Assembly: GCF_004683865.2 (NCBI RefSeq)
Contig: NZ_CP040761.1
Span: 152,964 to 216,963, forward strand
Direction of reading: 5' to 3'
Origin: Paracoccus liaowanqingii
GTDB lineage: Bacteria; Pseudomonadota; Alphaproteobacteria; Rhodobacterales; Rhodobacteraceae
DNA length: 64,000 nt
In this document: piece by piece, positions 1 to 8,174 of the stretch
How positions within the stretch are numbered: position 1 is the stretch's first letter
Layout of the letters: every line of letters begins with the position of its first letter
The notes under the pieces: generated by a model
What the model was told of the DNA's origin: nothing
Databases searched by the model: none
What the model saw: only the letters and a program-made list of their open reading frames with translations
Program-made: the position numbers and the translations under genes

Positions 1-434
1 AGCTTGACGCGATAGGTCTTTGTAACGTGGTACTTGGGGCTGATGACACGGTGCAGCAAGTCACCATTGTCAGTCAGCAAAAGAAGGCCGGACGTCTACT
101 TGTCCAAACGGCCAATGGTGGAGATCGCTGGATCACGCCCTCTCCAACGCTCGGGCAGGATGTCATAGACCAGTGCGCCGTCTTCATTGTGTGAACAGGT
201 CATGCCCTTGTTCATAAGGATGACCATTCCCGCGAGGGGATCGAGCGCCAGGCGGCCGATCTCCATTCGGAGCGGCAAATCTGGCGTGATAGGTATACGT
301 TTGCTGACGTCCAGGAGGTCGGCCGCGTCCAGGGTAATACCGCCAGCCTTAGCCATTCGCGCCATTTCGGTGCGCGAGCCATACCCCATGGAGGACAAAA
401 GCTTGTCAACGCGGGAGGTTGGGATCTTAGCCAT
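1..434 (-). pseudogene. rsuA: RsuA-type 16S rRNA pseudouridine synthase, interrupted by a stop codon and cut by the window edge
   Basis: Members of this family isomerise a specific uridine of 16S rRNA (RsuA/RluB/RluE/RluF group). From the ATG at 434 the frame reads an N-terminal S4-like segment (MAKIPTSRVDKLLSSMGYGS) and continues to the catalytic motif GRLDK. There a TAG at 96-98 replaces the next codon. Beyond the stop the same frame goes on as TSGLLLLTDNGDLLHRV and runs off the window, so the family motif RLDxxTSGLLLLT is intact apart from the stop. The catalytic Asp (the D of RLD) lies just before it. The start has a good GGA-type ribosome site. A point-mutation pseudogene is the simplest reading; a base-call error at one position is the alternative. 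Confidence 0.8.
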
Positions 435-439
435 TACTT

Positions 440-672
440 TTGGTCCTTCAGGTTGCCAGAAAGGGGCTGCAACTGCTGTGGCCCGCTGCCCAGCTGAACT
501 GGGCCGACGACACGCTTCTGCCGCTGTCCTTGATCCGGAATGGGCAGGAGGAGCCTGTCGACATCCTGTCCGCCGGTACGCAAGAGAAGATCGCCTTCCT
601 CGTGCGCCTCGCCTTCGCGCGGTTTCTCGCGAAAGGCGGTCGGCATGCCCTAGTGATCCTCGACGATAGGCC
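440..672 (+). pseudogene. C-terminal fragment of an SMC/RecF-like AAA ATPase
   Basis: The plus-strand frame contains the ABC-ATPase signature region VDILSAGTQEKIAFLVRLAF, then FLAKGGRHALVILDDR, which resembles the Walker B segment. This is the head-domain end of the chromosome-segregation/DNA-repair ATPases found in alphaproteobacteria. There is no Walker A, no coiled coil and no start. After LDDR the frame runs into unrelated IS-derived sequence. It is a relic sandwiched between a dead rsuA and an IS256 fragment and is not expected to be functional. The family call rests on two short motifs only. Confidence 0.55.
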
Positions 673-734
673 ACACCCACCACCGCCATGTTCATCGTTT
701 CCAGCATCGACCAAGCGATCACGTCCAGTTTCGA

Positions 735-861
735 AATCCATTGCGCTGTATCTCGCGCAACGGCGAGCGCGTGCCCTTCATCGCACCGGTGCACAGCTCC
801 ACCTCCAACTCCATGATCCAGTCGGCCGCAAAGGCCAGCATCTCGCACCAGATCCATGTTG
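735..861 (-). mobile_element. IS256-family transposase N-terminal remnant
   Basis: Read on the minus strand, with one frame change, the segment gives VREMLAFAADWIMELEVELC and then a decayed RNGFRNW. This matches the N-terminal helices and NGYRDR motif of IS256-family transposases. A related piece is at 30467-30560 (VREMLAFAADRIMELEV). Nothing else of the element is present here, apart from a possible 3' end at 943-1055. Confidence 0.6.
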
Positions 862-942
862 GCCTGCTTATTTATCGATCAATCAGTGCCATTCTCTCGA
901 CGGTCATCGTCATCTCCATCTGGTTCAAGGTCTCGCAACCCA

Positions 943-1055
943 AACCATTCCGAAGACCGGTGATGACCACCAGCGTCACCGTCGGCCGCGCGCTACGCCG
1001 GGGCGCCGCGCGCGGCTTCCTAAACCAACTGCTGGGACACGGCCGCTTCGCGGGC
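943..1055 (+). repeat. Dispersed repeat, copy 1: IS256-type 3' end
   Basis: This stretch (cccaaaccattccgaag ... aaccaactgctgggacacgg) recurs with a few differences at 15251-15363. Its end resembles the right end of the IS256 remnant near 12250-12272, where 'cttacaccag' is followed by 'tgggacag'. I read both copies as orphan right ends of IS256-family elements. No ORF is carried. Confidence 0.55.
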
Positions 1056-1132
1056 CATTTAAGTGAAGTAAAGCTGTCTGGTACAGTCTATAGTTGTGTC
1101 AGTGGCTGATTGCTTATCGCAGGGTAGAGCAA

Positions 1133-2059
1133 ATGACAGAGGCGGAAAAATTTCTGTTGCACGGGAAATGGAATAACCTTCCAGAACTCGTTCATAATTC
1201 GAAGGATCTGATAGCTATTTTTGACGGAAGCTATCGCCTTAGAGTGGCGAATTCAGCTTACTGCCAAGCATATTATTGCGACCCGGACACAGTAGTATTC
1301 TGGCCGGATATTATGCGCGCAAACTACTTAAATAATCGCGGACCGGTTGTCGTCACCGATGACATTGACGCATGGCTCGTCGAAGCTCTAGCGCGACGGG
1401 CCATTCAGACATATCGATCCTTCGAGGCAGAGCTGCACGGAGGTAAGTGGATTTGGATTACCGAAACCGTCTCCCATGAGGGCATGACGCTTTTCTATGC
1501 CACCGACATATCGACGGTTCGCACGTCGAGTCGTCAACTTCGATTGGAGCGGGACGCGGCGCGGCGGGCTTCATGGACCGATCCGCTGACAGGGGTTCCT
1601 AACCGCCGCTACATCATGGACCGATTGGAGGAGTGGCATGAAAGCCAGTCGAGCCAGGCTGAGTTCGGCGAGCATGTTCTTGCGGTTGTCGATCTGGACC
1701 ATTTCAAAAGAATAAACGATCTGTACGGACATGATGTGGGCGACGAAGTTCTCCAGTCATTTTGTCAGCATTCTGTAAAGAGCATTCGTCCATTCGACCT
1801 TTTTGGTCGGATTGGCGGAGAGGAGTTCCTGTTTCTTATGCCAAACTGCTCTCCCGAGGTCGCCCAGCTCCGGCTCAGTTTATTGCAGTCGATGATCTTG
1901 CATCCGAAACACTGCTCCGAAGGCACTGTTGTCACATTCACGTTTTCTGGCGGGCTGGTCCGAGTGCGTAAGGACAAAGATGTTCACTGCTCGATCAGGG
2001 ATGCGGACAAATTGCTTTACCGTGCCAAGGAAGCAGGGCGTGTTCGCGTTCTTTACTAA
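1133..2059 (+). CDS. PAS-GGDEF diguanylate cyclase
   Basis: Predicted to make c-di-GMP from two GTP in the cytoplasm. The N-terminal ~110 residues look like a PAS sensor (LIAIFDGSYRLRVANSAYC). They are followed by a linker and a GGDEF domain that starts at DPLTGVPNRRYIMDRL. The active-site loop is RIGGEEF, an active variant. An RxxD inhibitory site (RPFD) sits five residues upstream of it, so product inhibition is likely. There is no transmembrane segment and no EAL domain. The ATG at 1133 is preferred over an upstream start because an AGGG ribosome site lies about 8 bases ahead of it; this gives 308 residues. It stands alone next to IS debris. Confidence 0.9.
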   Translation: MTEAEKFLLHGKWNNLPELVHNSKDLIAIFDGSYRLRVANSAYCQAYYCDPDTVVFWPDIMRANYLNNRGPVVVTDDIDAWLVEALARRAIQTYRSFEAELHGGKWIWITETVSHEGMTLFYATDISTVRTSSRQLRLERDAARRASWTDPLTGVPNRRYIMDRLEEWHESQSSQAEFGEHVLAVVDLDHFKRINDLYGHDVGDEVLQSFCQHSVKSIRPFDLFGRIGGEEFLFLMPNCSPEVAQLRLSLLQSMILHPKHCSEGTVVTFTFSGGLVRVRKDKDVHCSIRDADKLLYRAKEAGRVRVLY

Positions 2060-2425
2060 TTTTCCACTGGTCTCAGATGCAGGCGGTCTAAGATTTGAGA
2101 TCAACACTCAAGCAAAAGTACGGGCGCAAATACGGGTTCTGGCAACCGGTGGTCGTGTAGCGACCCCTTTCGTGCTGCATTACCCTATCGGCTTTGGCGG
2201 ACGTTGCCGGGGTGGAGACCTTTGCGTTTGATCGTTGAAACTCCGGCTTGCTCCATATGCGCCCTTATTCTTCTAAGGTGGCAAGTTGCCTGCACCGGTT
2301 TAACGTCCCTGACTGATCTTTTGGGCACAAATGATCGCGTGGCCCTGAAAATTTTGATCGGAGAAATTTTCTCCGGTCAAGTCACTTTTAGGCTCAGGTT
2401 TTTCCGCGGATACACTGGTTTTGGT
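2060..2425. other. Intergenic region, no supported gene
   Basis: No frame here has a convincing ribosome site or recognisable motif. The only structure noticed is the near-perfect hairpin at 2357-2379 (gatcggagaaa / tttctccggtc). It lies just downstream of the minus-strand small gene at 2426-2566 and could help to terminate it, although no clean T-run follows. Confidence 0.4.
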
Positions 2426-2566
2426 CTATCTCTGCCTGCCAATGGCAAGCTGAGCGCGCTTGAGTGTGTCCTCAAGAACCTGACCAGGATTTGCGCTGCT
2501 TTCGGTATGAGTAGTCTTGGCAAGGTTTTGCAAAAACCTACACATGTCTTTATTGATGATCGTCAT
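2426..2566 (-). CDS. Small 46-residue hypothetical protein with a very strong ribosome binding site
   Basis: The frame starts MTIINKDMCRFLQNLAKTTH and ends QLAIGRQR. I do not recognise a family. It is kept because the ATG at 2566 is preceded by GAGGAGGTGACC, an almost perfect anti-Shine-Dalgarno complement at normal spacing, which is unlikely by chance. The product is soluble, polar and without a signal peptide or membrane segment. It may be a small stress protein like its neighbours. It could also be noise: the sequence is short and no GGAAC-type promoter was found ahead of it. Confidence 0.5.
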   Translation of the reverse strand: MTIINKDMCRFLQNLAKTTHTESSANPGQVLEDTLKRAQLAIGRQR

Positions 2567-2754
2567 GGTCACCTCCTCTGACCTGAACGTACGACGCCTA
2601 ATATAGCACACGCATAAGTAGATTTACAGGCTGCATCTCTGCGGAGTGTGATCCAGCGTGTATGGAAGTCTAACCACCGTCGTCCACAGCTACAGCATCT
2701 GATGGTTGGCGAAAGCCTGTACTCCGCGCTGAATGGGGGTCGGTTTAGCCGGAT

Positions 2755-3203
2755 CTCCACCGGGGCCACGTCAAGGGGCAGGTCGCGCAGAAGCAGCGAC
2801 CGGCGGGGATTGCCGGCAGTGGCCTCGGTGTCGCCGCCCTGGATTTGCAGAGCGTCGGGACGATCAGCGGCGGCCGACCAGTCCAGCACGGCGTTGCGGT
2901 CAAGAAAGTCGTATAGGTAGTGAACCAGGCGCGGCCCTCGGCAGCCCGTCGCGAGGGCGGCAGGTCGCCCAAATCGAGCAGATGCGCGGCGGCAGTCCAG
3001 TCCTCGGCATCGGCGGCCCGCAGAAAGCTGACCATCGTGGCTCCGGGGGTGTTGCGGTCGATCCGGTCGGGCATGAAGCCCAGGCCGGTATTCAGCGCGG
3101 GGGTCTCGAAAATCGCACCTTGCGCGAGGGCGGGACGGCTAGCGGTCGCCACGATCAGAAGGATAACAAAGAATTTCGATATAAGGGCATCAAGCCCGCT
3201 CAA
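2755..3203 (-). pseudogene. MscS-family mechanosensitive channel, N-terminal fragment with a frameshift
   Basis: The frame begins at a probable TTG (3203) overlapping the end of the upstream channel-like gene. It has a signal peptide (KFFVILLIVATASRPALA), then PDRIDRNTPGATMVSFLRAA. Near 2944 one base is missing. Restoring a G in the GAGGGCC run lets the protein continue as EGPRLVHYLYDFLDRNAVLD, then SLLLRDLPLDVAPVEIRLNR, the extracytoplasmic N-terminal region typical of large MscS-like channels in this group. Homology stops near 2755 and the whole channel domain is missing. So the gene is both frameshifted and truncated. It is the second broken mechanosensitive-channel gene of the window (see 16310-18678). 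Confidence 0.65.
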
Positions 3204-4020
3204 GCGTGTAATGCTCCGCCCACGCCCGAGCGGCGCTAAGATCGTCCCCGTGGGACGCATCGCCCAGATGTCGCCCCAGTATAGCGAGCGCGGCAACCAG
3301 TTCTGAACCTTCCGACAGTGTGCCGTCCCGGGCCAAATCGCATAGTTTGGCGATAGCACTGGGGAAATCCATCGCGGGATCATGGGGAACAAAAACCCCG
3401 GGCAGGGAAGAAGCACTCAGCATGACCACGACACTGGACAGGTCCGGGCCTAGACTTTCGATGCGCGCGGCGGTGTCCTTGTCGGGACCACGAGCGCTGA
3501 TGATCCGGAAGCGGATGGCAAAGGTCCGGGCGCTGTTCGTCGTCTGCAGGATATTCAGCAGAAAGCTGACAGACAGAGTCAACAGGACCATCCCGTTTAC
3601 TGCGGCGATCATCGACAGGACGTCCCACCATTCCCCCGTCACCCGAACCGTAGAGGCGCCAAGGGTCGACAGGGTCGATCCCGCAAAGGCTACCGTTTGA
3701 AGCCAGGTGGCAGGGTCGCCCGTCTTGGTCTGCTCCAGCGACAGGCCGCCCCGCAAGATGAGCACATAGCCCGCCAGATGCATCAGCACCCAGGCCCCTG
3801 CGAGAACAATCAGGATCGCGGGGCCCAGCACTCCGCGCAGAGACAGCCCGGTACGCTGTTCGAGGATCGCACTAAAACCGGATCCAGCGCGCCACAACCC
3901 GCTGGCAAGTGTGCGGCTGATAAAGCCCAAACCGCTCAGGCTGATCGTCGTGCGCAGGAAATCATAAAAGGAGACAAGGACCAGTGCGATGCCCACCGTG
4001 ATCATCAGGGGCTCAGTCAT
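3190..4020 (-). CDS. Potassium-channel-like (two-TM pore) membrane protein
   Basis: A 276-residue inner-membrane protein with hydrophobic segments near residues 5-25, 65-90 and 140-160. Between the last two lies a pore-loop-like stretch (TVAFAGSTLSTLGAST) followed by a helix with LLNILQTTN. The layout resembles Ion_trans_2 channels, but the canonical selectivity filter TVGYGD is absent, so ion specificity cannot be stated. The C-terminal ~120 residues form a soluble domain. A perfect GGAAC-N17-GTT motif (4137-4161) lies 117 bases upstream of the ATG, implying EcfG stress control. A truncated MscS-like gene overlaps its 3' end, so both were probably one osmotic-stress operon. Confidence 0.7.
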   Translation of the reverse strand: MTEPLMITVGIALVLVSFYDFLRTTISLSGLGFISRTLASGLWRAGSGFSAILEQRTGLSLRGVLGPAILIVLAGAWVLMHLAGYVLILRGGLSLEQTKTGDPATWLQTVAFAGSTLSTLGASTVRVTGEWWDVLSMIAAVNGMVLLTLSVSFLLNILQTTNSARTFAIRFRIISARGPDKDTAARIESLGPDLSSVVVMLSASSLPGVFVPHDPAMDFPSAIAKLCDLARDGTLSEGSELVAALAILGRHLGDASHGDDLSAARAWAEHYTLERA

Positions 4021-4136
4021 GCGGCCCTCGCCGTGTCGACGGTCGAATTATACATGGCGTGCGGACCTTTAAGGAGCGGAAATGCATCACTGGCAACGGG
4101 CTGATCGTGATGCTGACGCTGGAGAGGTGCCTCGGC

Positions 4137-4161
4137 AACGTCCCCTGCCGGGCGCGGTTCC
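4137..4161 (-). promoter_or_regulatory. EcfG-type promoter (GGAAC-N17-GTT)
   Basis: On the minus strand GGAAC (4161-4157) and GTT (4139-4137) are separated by exactly 17 bases. The site lies 117 bases upstream of the channel-like gene that starts at 4020. The motif is that of the alphaproteobacterial general stress sigma factor EcfG/SigT. Confidence 0.7.
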
Positions 4162-4185
4162 GTGATCTTTGCGATGATAAGCTCG

Positions 4186-5075
4186 TCATTGATTAGCGCA
4201 TTCCTGTTCCACAGAAAATGTCTCGGTCAAGCCGGGCGCAGTAGGGTGTGGATGCGCAAGGTTGGAGACGGAACTGAGACGACGGTTGGCAACTCCATAC
4301 GCAGATTGGCTACCGCATGGCCGTGGTTTTGTCTCTGGGCTACCTTGCTCTAGATAGCGAGCGTCGAACGTGTCGGCTCCGAGCATTTCCCGAGGATCCC
4401 CCACCGCGTTCCGTCCCCAACCTTGCGCATCGGCTTGATCAAGGGGTTTCTTCTTTTCCCAACTTTGGGCGTTACCGTGGTGCCCGTGTGCAGGCGTAGG
4501 CATCACCGTTACGGCAATGGCCCAGATGATGCCGACCATCTCGCGGGCGATCGCCGTGGTGACGACCACCTGTTTCTTCCCCGACGCGCCCAAGTGGCGA
4601 TAGCGTTGGCACATTGGCAGCTGTCCCTTCCATGCGATGTCACGCACGGCCTTAGGCAAAGATTCGATACGGTCGGGAAGCTTGCGGCTGACACGTGCCT
4701 GCATCCGGTAGCTCTAGGCGCCTGCGATCAGCACGCGTCGGGCGAGCCAGCTGCCGGCCCTCGTGATCCCCCCGCGCCGGATGCGGGAACCGCTGGAGTG
4801 TTCCGACGACGTCAGCTCCAGATACGCCATCAGCTGTCGGGAGTTCTTGAAGCGATGGAAGTCCCCGACCTCGGCCACCACCGAGACAGCAACGATGACC
4901 GCGACCCCGCGCCCGGCCTGTACGGCTTTCTAACACCGGCACCAAGTTCCAGCTCGGCAGCAGGTCGCCAACTTGGCCAATCAGGCGTTTGACCAGAGCT
5001 TCGGCATCATCTCGGTCAGGCGGGGACCCAGGAGATCATCCTGCTCTTCAGCGCGGGGGCGAGGCCTCATCACGG
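4186..5075 (-). pseudogene. Degenerate IS110-family transposase
   Basis: Across shifting frames on the minus strand the segment reads FHRFKNSRQLMAYLELTSSE, then EHSSGSRIRRGGITRAG, a TAG, then SYRMQARVSRKLPDRIESLP and QRYRHLGASGKKQVVVTTAI. These are the Transposase_20 domain and C-terminus of IS110-family proteins. It has at least one frameshift, one in-frame stop and no intact RuvC-like N-terminal domain, so it is dead. A fragment of the same family lies at 30577-30720. Confidence 0.75.
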
Positions 5076-5410
5076 CTCCAGAATTCGCAAGGTTTCGAAT
5101 ACCAACATACGAAACCTTGCAATTTCCCGCTACCATTTTGGCACAATCGACGAGCAAATTCATATATTTTAGAGTTATTCAGGCCAAGCTATATAGTTTA
5201 TATTCTATCCAGTCCTTTTGTTTCCAGAGAGTTAAAAATTATTTTAGATTTAACAGGCTCAAACCTTTTTGATTGGTCGCGTTATATTCGTTCGATCTGC
5301 GCAAGGTTTTTGGAGGTGACGTCGGAAGTCGGCCCGCGGCGGGTTAGTCTAACTTAAAAAGGGCAACTTGTGTCGGTGCGCTGCCCACCTTTACGAAGAC
5401 CGCAAACATT
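5076..5410. other. AT-rich intergenic region
   Basis: A markedly AT-rich stretch between the IS110 remnant and the coiled-coil gene. No gene, hairpin or repeat is supported in it. It ends at the GGAAC-type promoter at 5411. Confidence 0.4.
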
Positions 5411-5435
5411 GGAACATTCGCCGGGTCAACTGGTT
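5411..5435 (+). promoter_or_regulatory. EcfG-type promoter (GGAAC-N17-GTT)
   Basis: GGAAC at 5411-5415 and GTT at 5433-5435, 17 bases apart and 53 bases ahead of the start of the coiled-coil gene at 5489. Confidence 0.75.
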
Positions 5436-5488
5436 GGTCCGAATAGAAATTCTACACTTCCATAAATGCATGTACAGGAGGAACAGGT

Positions 5489-6631
5489 TTGGCTCAGAAT
5501 GCGCAAAGAGAGGCGGGGTATCGCTGGATCGGGATCAGCGTGGTCGCGGTGGCATTGCTTGGTTGGCTGCTCGCCCTCTATTTATGGTCTGCATCGGCGG
5601 AGACAGAGGCCGAACTGGAACGGCAGATCGCACTTAACGGCGAGGCAACGGAACTGGATGCCCGCATCGTTGCGCTTCGGTCTGAGGTGACGCAGACTGA
5701 AACGACACGGGAGGAAAGCAGCAGCGAGCTGGATAACCTGCAGCAACGGTTGATCGAAGCGCAAAAGGCCGTCGCCTCGTCGGAGGACCAGGCTCAGACA
5801 ATGCAGGAAGAGCGTGACGCTCTCGAAGCAGAAATCGCCGAAATGACCAGCCAGCAAAACACTCTGCAGGATGATATCGCGCAGGCACAGGCTCAGGTCG
5901 CAGAGACGTCGCAAGAGTTTGCCGATGTCGGCGAGCGGCTGGAGCAAGCCAGACGTCAGGAGGTCGATGTTCAGGGAAGCGTTTCTGATCTGACCTCCGA
6001 CGTTGCCAGATTGACCGAAGAGGCATCTGGGGCAGAGAGCCGGGTGCAGGCGGCACGGGAAGCTGAGGCCGCGCTGGAGCAGCGGGTAGCTGCAGCCCGC
6101 CAGGATCTGGAAGAAATCGAGACTGCGCGGAATACAGTCGAGCAGTCAACGGAGACGCTGGTTCAGCGTCGAGACCAGTTGGCCTCCCAGACCGCTGAAG
6201 CCGAAGGCCAGATGCAGCATCTGCAGGAACAGATCGTCCAGCTCACCCAGGACTTGGCGGATCGAAGCGAGCGACTTGTCGAGTTGCAGACAAGTATTGC
6301 TGACATGCAAGAAGAAGCAGCTCAGCCAGCGCGCGCTGCCGCATCCGGCCTCATTCTCGGGGAACGTTATGAAGCCGGCCCAGTGCTGGCCACGTTTTCT
6401 GATCAAGGTACGTTTGAAATGGCCAATGCTAGTTCAGGCGAAGAAGTGTCGGGTGACTACTCTCTTGAAGAGGAAATGCTGACATTAAGCGATGCCACAG
6501 GTGACCTCGGAAACGCCAATTTTCCAATGCGCTGCAATATTGTGGCAGACGCGGCAGGCTTCACGCTTGAGAGCGAGGACGGGTCTTGCGAGCTTCTGTC
6601 AGGAACATCGTTCTCCCGCGTCAGTCCGTGA
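5489..6631 (+). CDS. Membrane-anchored coiled-coil protein, predicted stress-induced
   Basis: A 380-residue protein with one N-terminal membrane segment (GISVVAVALLGWLLALYLW, residues ~14-33). It is followed by about 250 residues of continuous coiled coil rich in E, Q, A and R (SSELDNLQQRLIEAQKAV and similar). The C-terminal ~90 residues form a small domain with two cysteines (PMRCNIV and DGSCELL) that could form a disulfide outside the membrane. The start is a TTG, chosen because AGGAGG lies 7 bases ahead of it. An EcfG-type promoter sits 53 bases upstream. Function unknown; an envelope scaffold or spacer role is inference from architecture. Confidence 0.75.
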   Translation: MAQNAQREAGYRWIGISVVAVALLGWLLALYLWSASAETEAELERQIALNGEATELDARIVALRSEVTQTETTREESSSELDNLQQRLIEAQKAVASSEDQAQTMQEERDALEAEIAEMTSQQNTLQDDIAQAQAQVAETSQEFADVGERLEQARRQEVDVQGSVSDLTSDVARLTEEASGAESRVQAAREAEAALEQRVAAARQDLEEIETARNTVEQSTETLVQRRDQLASQTAEAEGQMQHLQEQIVQLTQDLADRSERLVELQTSIADMQEEAAQPARAAASGLILGERYEAGPVLATFSDQGTFEMANASSGEEVSGDYSLEEEMLTLSDATGDLGNANFPMRCNIVADAAGFTLESEDGSCELLSGTSFSRVSP

Positions 6632-6954
6632 TTTCACGAGGTCTGGGTGCTTTTAACTGAGCACCATCCTCTATCCACCACGTCGGGATCGTATCTGAAC
6701 AATGGCTCAAAAATAATAGGAAAGGGCGATCCCGCTAATGCAGGCCGGGCATTCAGGTCGCGATCTTGTTTACCTCGGTGACGCAGGTATTTCGCTTCAT
6801 TCGTTCTGGCGTGGAGGACAAGCCCAAGGAGCATCCTTATGATATGGCATTTTCAGATCAATACTCATTCTATTGCCAGTTGTATCTGTAAGTAGAGTAA
6901 TTGAGCATTATCCCTCATCGATCGAAGATCGTATCGTCGCATCGTTTAGGTCCG
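6632..6954. other. Intergenic region, nothing recognised
   Basis: Follows the coiled-coil gene and precedes the promoter at 6955. I see no gene with a ribosome site and no strong hairpin. Confidence 0.35.
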
Positions 6955-6979
6955 GGAACATAAATAGCAATATTCTGTT
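6955..6979 (+). promoter_or_regulatory. EcfG-type promoter (GGAAC-N17-GTT)
   Basis: GGAAC at 6955-6959 and GTT at 6977-6979, exactly 17 bases apart. It lies about 150 bases upstream of the first gene (7132) of the four-gene DUF3618/LEA-like/holin-like cluster. Confidence 0.75.
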
Positions 6980-7131
6980 GTACCATAGATATAGATGTCG
7001 CGACCCGGGGGAGATCGCGCTCCCTCGGCATTTTCCAGCTTGCCATTTTCTGCTCCCCATTGAGGCAGAGTGTTCGAGCTATCGCTGGCTTGGAGAGTGA
7101 CTGGTCACAAGAAAATTGACGGGAGATGACA

Positions 7132-8118
7132 ATGAAAGAACACACAGGTCAGAGCAAATCGCTTGACGATCTCGAGCGCGATGCAGAGCGTGATCGAGCT
7201 GCACTCGCCGGCAGCGTCGCGGAATTGCAAGGACGTCTTGGCGGTGACGGAGGTGGCCTGTCCGGCTTTGTTTCGAACCGTGCACGCGGCTATGTAGAAG
7301 AGCGCCGTTCGGCTGCTGTGGAAGGTGCCTGGAGGCGGATGGAAGACCACCCGCTGCAAACAGTCGCGATGGCCGCGGTGGTCGCTTATCCGGTCGTCCG
7401 CATCGTCACGAAGATACCGGCCCCTATCCTTCTGCTCGGGGCCGGAGTGGCCCTTACGGGACGCGGTGGCTCCGGTCAGTTCAATGCGGGGCAGTCCGAA
7501 GAGCATGAAAAATCCAGGACCATGATCGCACCCGGCGCGGTAGAGACGACGTCTGTGCCGGAGAACGAGCTGACAGAGCTGGAGGTGTCAACCCCCGTGA
7601 GTGCGCGTACAAGCGTCGGAGCAACGAACCTTACGTCATCGGGGCTGAAAGCGAGCGCGGGTCACACAAGATCCGACACTCTTCACCGTGTCCGGGACGG
7701 TGCGACCGAGGCCGGCCGGGCAGGTGGAAAGACGATGGTTGCGGCGATCCGGCGTAACCCGGCGATCGCCGGAGGCGTCAGTTTGGCGATCGGCGCGGCG
7801 CTTGCAGCAATCCTCCCCCGGACACGGGCCGAGGGGCGGACCCTTGGCGAAGCGGCGAAAGATGTCCGTGAACGGGCTCGATCATTGTCCGCAGAGGGCG
7901 TCGAGGCCGGACGTCAGGCAGTCGAAGCGGCGATCGATGCTGCTGCCGACGAGGGGGAAGAGCAAGGTCTTACCGGAAAAGACGCACGAAATACGATCCG
8001 TGAAGGGGCCGACAAGGTGGGTAAGACGATCCACAGTGCTGCGGATAACGCGAAGGATGCCATCGAAGGGGCCACCGGGCGCGCATCGGATGGAAAATCC
8101 GAGAGCAAGTCCAGCTAA
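7132..8118 (+). CDS. DUF3618-type membrane protein (stress cluster 1, gene 1)
   Basis: A 328-residue protein. The N-terminus (LDDLERDAERDRAALAGSVA) is DUF3618-like. It is followed by two hydrophobic segments (MAAVVAYPVVRIVTKIPAPI, residues ~80-110, and GGVSLAIGAALAAILPRTRA, ~218-238) and a long charged alanine-rich helical tail. The signature AALxxxLPRTRxE recurs in the proteins at 9331 and 28157. The second of two nearby ATGs (7132) is preferred because GGGAG is then correctly spaced. Biochemical function of DUF3618 is unknown; the YqjD/ElaB-like look suggests an inner-membrane stress role. It heads an operon with an EcfG-type promoter. Confidence 0.75.
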   Translation: MKEHTGQSKSLDDLERDAERDRAALAGSVAELQGRLGGDGGGLSGFVSNRARGYVEERRSAAVEGAWRRMEDHPLQTVAMAAVVAYPVVRIVTKIPAPILLLGAGVALTGRGGSGQFNAGQSEEHEKSRTMIAPGAVETTSVPENELTELEVSTPVSARTSVGATNLTSSGLKASAGHTRSDTLHRVRDGATEAGRAGGKTMVAAIRRNPAIAGGVSLAIGAALAAILPRTRAEGRTLGEAAKDVRERARSLSAEGVEAGRQAVEAAIDAAADEGEEQGLTGKDARNTIREGADKVGKTIHSAADNAKDAIEGATGRASDGKSESKSS

Positions 8119-8174
8119 GTAGCAATTTTTTGCGAACCTGACGAGATAAACGATCGAAATTGAAGGAGCGAACG

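Noticed and set aside
96..98. TAG in rsuA read as an amino acid (pyrrolysine-like recoding)
   Set aside because: No recoding machinery is expected in this group, and other genes in the window use TAG as a normal stop. A nonsense mutation or sequencing error is simpler.
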